Notes under the pieces: model-generated
The model's input: the letters and a program-made list of their open reading frames with translations, nothing else
What the model was told of the DNA's origin: nothing
Database searches by the model: none
Made by a program: the position numbers and the translations under genes
Assembly: GCA_001598975.1 (NCBI GenBank)
Contig: BBXU01000483.1
Span: forward strand, 1-37,085
DNA from: Parachlorella kessleri
Taxonomy: Eukaryota > Chlorophyta > Trebouxiophyceae > Chlorellales > Chlorellaceae
DNA: 37,085 bases
Direction: 5' to 3'
Shown: piece after piece, positions 34,101-37,085 of the stretch
Layout of the letters: every line of letters begins with the position of its first letter
Position numbering within the stretch: the first letter of the stretch is position 1

Positions 34101-35299
34101 TTGCTGCTGTCGCTGCCAAAAACCAACGAAGGTAATGTGGGGTGTGAGCCTGGCCAGGGTGTCCAGGCCTGTGTTGCTGCCCTACCACCCCACCCTACTG
34201 CTGCTGCTGGTGCTGCCGCCGGTGCCACTTCTGCGGGTGCAGGTTGTGGTGCTGGTGCCGGTGCTGCTGTGTAGTTCTGCTGGCAAAGCCCCAGGAAGGC
34301 GATGCCATCAACACTATCACAAAAGGCGGTCCAGCCCTGGCAGGCATCATCGGTTGCGTCCGCGGAGCTGTTTAGCAGGCACAGCTGGCTCAAGGATCCT
34401 GCAGGCAGTATGGTGGCACACCAGCTTTGAGGGGCCCCTTGAGTCGTGTGGCATCAACCCCCCCATGCTGCCTCAGAAGCAGCCAACCGAGCAGCCATAG
34501 GCGGCACACAGCCAGCACGGGGGGCTGCTGCTCCTACCACACGAGCAGCAGCAAGCGAATGCTGGCTCCTCACCGAAGGGGTCGGGGCAGGTCAATGTCA
34601 CCGACTGCACGCCAACCCGGCCGGGGCCTCCGGAGGCCCCTGAGGAGCAGCGCAGGCACTCAGCAGGCCCAACCGCCTGGGTGCCGCACAGGGCGAGGAC
34701 GTCCCTGTACGCTGTGCTTGCTGTGGGCAGCAGGTCCAGAGGCTGGCTCTGATTGCACTGCTGTGATGCTGACGTGGGCGAGCACAGTGAGAGGTACCTG
34801 CACGGCCAGGCATCTTTACTCAACCCTGGGCACCCTTGCGTCCAATCACCACCACTCATGCCCTGACTACTGGCACTTTATTGTTTGCTCTCAAGCAGCC
34901 AATGCCACGCACTGAGCGGTGGCCTTCTGAAGCTCACACAAATAGGAGACTTTGTCGGAACCGTGTAAGCCCAAAGAGACAGCCGACCCACTTGGAGCAC
35001 TGGGGCAGCTCAGGTGACTCCCCACAGGCTGTCAGCAGGAGCGTCAGAGGCTGGCACTGCTGCGCTGCTGGCAACACCCTGCCAGCATTGCACTCGTTGT
35101 ACAGAGTACAGGCAGCTGGCCAGCCAGTGGAGTTGATGCTGGCTGGCATTACTTGGCAGACTGCTGCCAGGTCTGCTGCGAGGGTTGTGTTGTCAGGAGT
35201 GAAATGCTGGCAGTCCTGGGCGCGGGGCTGCTGGTAGCAGTCCAGCTGGGCTGCTTGGTGAGACAGAACCAAGGCCAAAGCCGGCCACAGCAACCTCAT
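31102..35299 (-). CDS. CTR-type copper transporter with Cys-Met ectodomain
   Basis: High-affinity Cu(I) importer of the CTR/COPT family, expected in the plasma membrane. Exons in transcript order: 35299-34992, 34797-34574, 34398-33890, 33561-33267, 32976-32830, 32566-32475, 32092-31865, 31611-31466, 31297-31102; 714 aa. ATG 35299 opens a signal peptide (MRLLWPALALVLSHQAAQ). The ectodomain repeats a Cys-Met unit, C-x(2-3)-MPxM-x2-C: LCDAMPAMVGC, ICAADMPDMRGC and MCLGDMPTMADC, plus a weaker VCQVMP near the N-terminus. The core follows: MRMYLHQGIRDIILFKSW, then TM1 (YVGSCVAVLFTALAVQ, about 500-530), a cytosolic loop of about 75 residues, TM2 with the MxxxM filter (MLIVM) and TM3 with GxxxG (GFGLGALLFGG). 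The tail ends CCGGH, a likely copper-binding terminus. It resembles Chlamydomonas CTR1/CTR2; orthology is not resolved. The exon 8/9 junction is the weakest, the alternative donor giving a wrong phase. Confidence 0.93.
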
Positions 35300-35700
35300 C
35301 GCTGCATGTACTATTGCGTCGTGAGCCAAGGGTAACAAGGCCAAGAGGCAATCTTAAGATCTGGTTCTATCCCACGGATACTTGTGTCATGATAGTAAAC
35401 TCCCAAGCCGAGAGCTGACACAACTTTGTAGGGTACTGGATCGGAACCTAGTAAACAAGCCCTACAAAAACAAAGCTGGCGCATAAAACCTTTACACTCC
35501 GAATACACAAATATAGTGTCTGAAACGATGAGTCCAAGGCTTTGCTGTGCAAGCTACCCGCGCTTGAAGCTCCGCTTAAGCGCGCTTTGCCTGTCATCGA
35601 TGTCACGACGTTGCTGTGACAAAGGTTACCTGCTAGATCTTACAGCAAGACGCACAGGGCTAGCATCTCAGGCTCACAACCGTGTGAACACTTGGCTGTC
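35300..35700. promoter_or_regulatory. divergent promoter region, CTR (-) / IMPACT-family gene (+)
   Basis: About 400 bp between divergent starts. GTAC, the core recognised by the algal copper regulator CRR1, occurs at 35308-35311 and 35433-35436, within 140 bp of the CTR ATG. GTAC is expected about once per 256 bp by chance, so two copies are only suggestive. Confidence 0.4.
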
Positions 35701-36273
35701 ATGACATGCTGTTGCTTGCAAGGTTACCACTTAGGCAGCTACCCTTGCCTTCCCTGCCGGCCCGGTCTCATACCTACAGAACCTATAGCAGGCGGGCAGC
35801 AAGAACAGTCTGTGAGTCTCCAGGGTAAGCCTGTTGGCAGTGCGGTGGACTGTGCCTGTGAGCGCTCAGGAGGGCAAACACATGTCGAAGCACTGCTTGG
35901 CAGGTTCCTTACGTTGGCAGACCAACACTCTTCTGAGCTCGAGGTGAAGAAGAGCAAGTTCTTCACCACGGCCTGGCCAGTCAGCACAGCAGAGGAGGTA
36001 TGCTGCTCTGACCAGACTGCGAGGCGCACGTTTGGTTTGTAACCTCCCCCACTTGGTCGTGTGCCTCGTGAAGGTACACCACTGTCCTGTGCAGGCTCTG
36101 GTACGCATAGATGCTGCTAGGGACCTAGCAGCAACCCACAACTGCTGGGCATACAAGGTGGGACAGCAGTACCGCTCCTCAGATGACGGGGAGCCCAGCG
36201 GCACCGCTGGGCGGCCAATCCTAGCTGCAATAGAGGGCGAAGACCTTGAAGGCGTTTGTGTGCTTGTGGTCAG
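35701..36273 (+). CDS. IMPACT/YigZ (UPF0029) family protein, 5' part
   Basis: Two coding exons are visible: one ending at 35997 and one at 36095-36273, joined in phase 0 at EE|AL. They encode ELEVKKSKFFTTAWPVSTAEE, then LAATHNCWAYKVG and SSDDGEPSGTAGRPILAAIE, the Impact N-terminal/UPF0029 signature. The next conserved block (YFGGxKLGxGGL) should follow the phase 2 donor at 36274 but is absent from the window, so the gene runs off the right end. The start is uncertain: ATG 35701 is the first in-frame ATG, but the following ~80 residues (Cys/Pro-rich) resemble no family N-terminus and an upstream or intervening exon is possible. Family members relate to GCN1/GCN2 regulation or are of unknown function; no specific role can be assigned. 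Confidence 0.8.
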
Positions 36274-36444
36274 GTGAGAGTAAGCCACTTTTCAGTAAGG
36301 GTGCAGCCTCATGCGGCCGCGGTTGCGGGACACTGGGGTACCCTGGGAAATTGTTGAACCTCTGGGTGCATGCGATGGGCTGGGCTTCTGGCCGCCTGTG
36401 GGTGTCGTGGCAAGACCACAACGCAGTGCCCACGGCTTTCATGC

Positions 36445-37085
36445 CAGGACCATGGCCCGGTACCGAGGCCACGGCCTTCGTATGGTGGCCACGGTTCTGG
36501 TGTATGGAGGCCATGGACTCGGTACCGAAGCCACGGCCTTCGTACCAGGGCACGGTTTTCGTACGGTGGCCACGGTTCTGGTACGGAGGCCATGGACTTG
36601 GCTTCGGAAGCCACGGCTTTCATACCAGGGCATGGCCTTGGTATGGAGGCCACCTTGTCAACGTGTTAAGAGCATTGATGCTAAGGCCGTCTAACCCAGT
36701 ACGGAGGCCACGGTTCTGGTACAGAGGCCATGAACTCAGTACCGAAGCCACGGCTTTCGTACCAGGGCATGGCCTTGGTATGAAGGCCACCTTGTCAATG
36801 TGTTAACAGCCTTGATGCCAAGGCCGTCTGACCCGGTACGAAGGCCACGCTCCTGGTACTGAGGCCATGGTACCGGTACCGAGGCCACTGCCTTCGTACG
36901 GTGGCCACGGTTCTGGTACGGTGGCCATGGACTCGGTACCGAAGCCACGGCCTCCGTACCAGGGCATGGCCTTGGTACGGAGGCCACCTTGTCAACGTGT
37001 TAAGAGCCTTGATGCCAAGGCCGTCTGACCCGGTACCGAGGCCATGGTCTTGCTACCGAGGCCATGGTCCTGGTACCGAGGCCAC
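36445..37085. repeat. GTAC-rich minisatellite with higher-order structure
   Basis: A tandem array of degenerate units of about 20 bp (consensus near GTACCGAGGCCACGGCCTTG) lies in the intron after the second IMPACT-family exon. It is interrupted by a distinct spacer (CACCTTGTCAACGTGTTAAG, continuing into GATGCCAAGGCCGTCTGACC) at 36651, 36788 and 36985. The spacers are 137 and 197 bp apart, a difference of 60 bp, or three basic units. I count 20 GTAC tetramers between 36461 and the end. The array is open in several frames on both strands, which is a by-product of the repeat. It continues past the window. Confidence 0.9.

Noticed and set aside
36640..37050. CRISPR-like spaced repeats
   Set aside because: The repeats are degenerate, the spacers are themselves repeats, and the context is a eukaryotic intron.
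36309..37085. Open frames on both strands giving repetitive Pro/Arg or Gly/His-rich peptides
   Set aside because: They are translations of the minisatellite. Openness in several frames on both strands follows from the repeat unit, and splice phase of the preceding exon points to an intron.

Overview
The window is nuclear DNA of a green alga (Chlorophyta). The genes are broken into many short exons by introns of roughly 65 to 500 bp that follow GT-AG rules. Coding exons are GC-rich, with Gln, Ala and Gly runs. The gene set is plant/algal: a plastid-type ferredoxin-sulfite reductase, an organelle TWINKLE primase-helicase, a TIGR01589 plant protein and a CTR copper transporter of the Chlamydomonas Cys-Met type. 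I cannot name the genus from sequence alone; a chlorophycean or related chlorophyte is most likely. Exons were joined by hand, using conserved protein blocks, splice signals and phase continuity.

Layout, left to right: (1) a small TIGR01589-domain gene on + (414-2611); (2) TRM13 tRNA 2'-O-methyltransferase on - (6894-3355); (3) a Cys-rich CTCGxC/SPRM gene on + (7102-8320), divergent from TRM13; (4) an unrecognised Ser/Ala-rich gene on - (about 10639-8903); (5) sulfite reductase on + (10879-16602, 11 exons, 623 aa), divergent from gene 4; (6) a class I SAM methyltransferase on + (17410-19375, 6 exons, 237 aa); (7) two decayed retrotransposon Gag fragments forming an inverted repeat (about 19.70-20.24 kb); (8) TWINKLE on + (20896-28782, 16 exons, 1083 aa); (9) molybdopterin synthase large subunit MoaE/CNX6 on + (29340-30070, 3 exons, 154 aa); (10) a CTR copper transporter with a long Cys-Met ectodomain on - (35299-31102, 9 exons, 714 aa); (11) the 5' part of an IMPACT/YigZ-family gene on + (from 35701), whose next intron contains (12) a GTAC-rich minisatellite running off the window end.

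The genes are independent eukaryotic transcription units, not operons. Sulfite reductase, MoaE and CTR all serve sulfur, molybdenum or copper metabolism, but nothing in the sequence shows they are co-regulated. The main points for a second look are two conservation-anchored GC-AG introns in TWINKLE, the dense GTAC array on the promoter side of the copper transporter (GTAC is the core of algal copper-response elements), the multi-copy Cys-Met ectodomain of that transporter, the large Gln-rich insertion inside TRM13, and the foldback Gag remnant whose arms share one frame change.
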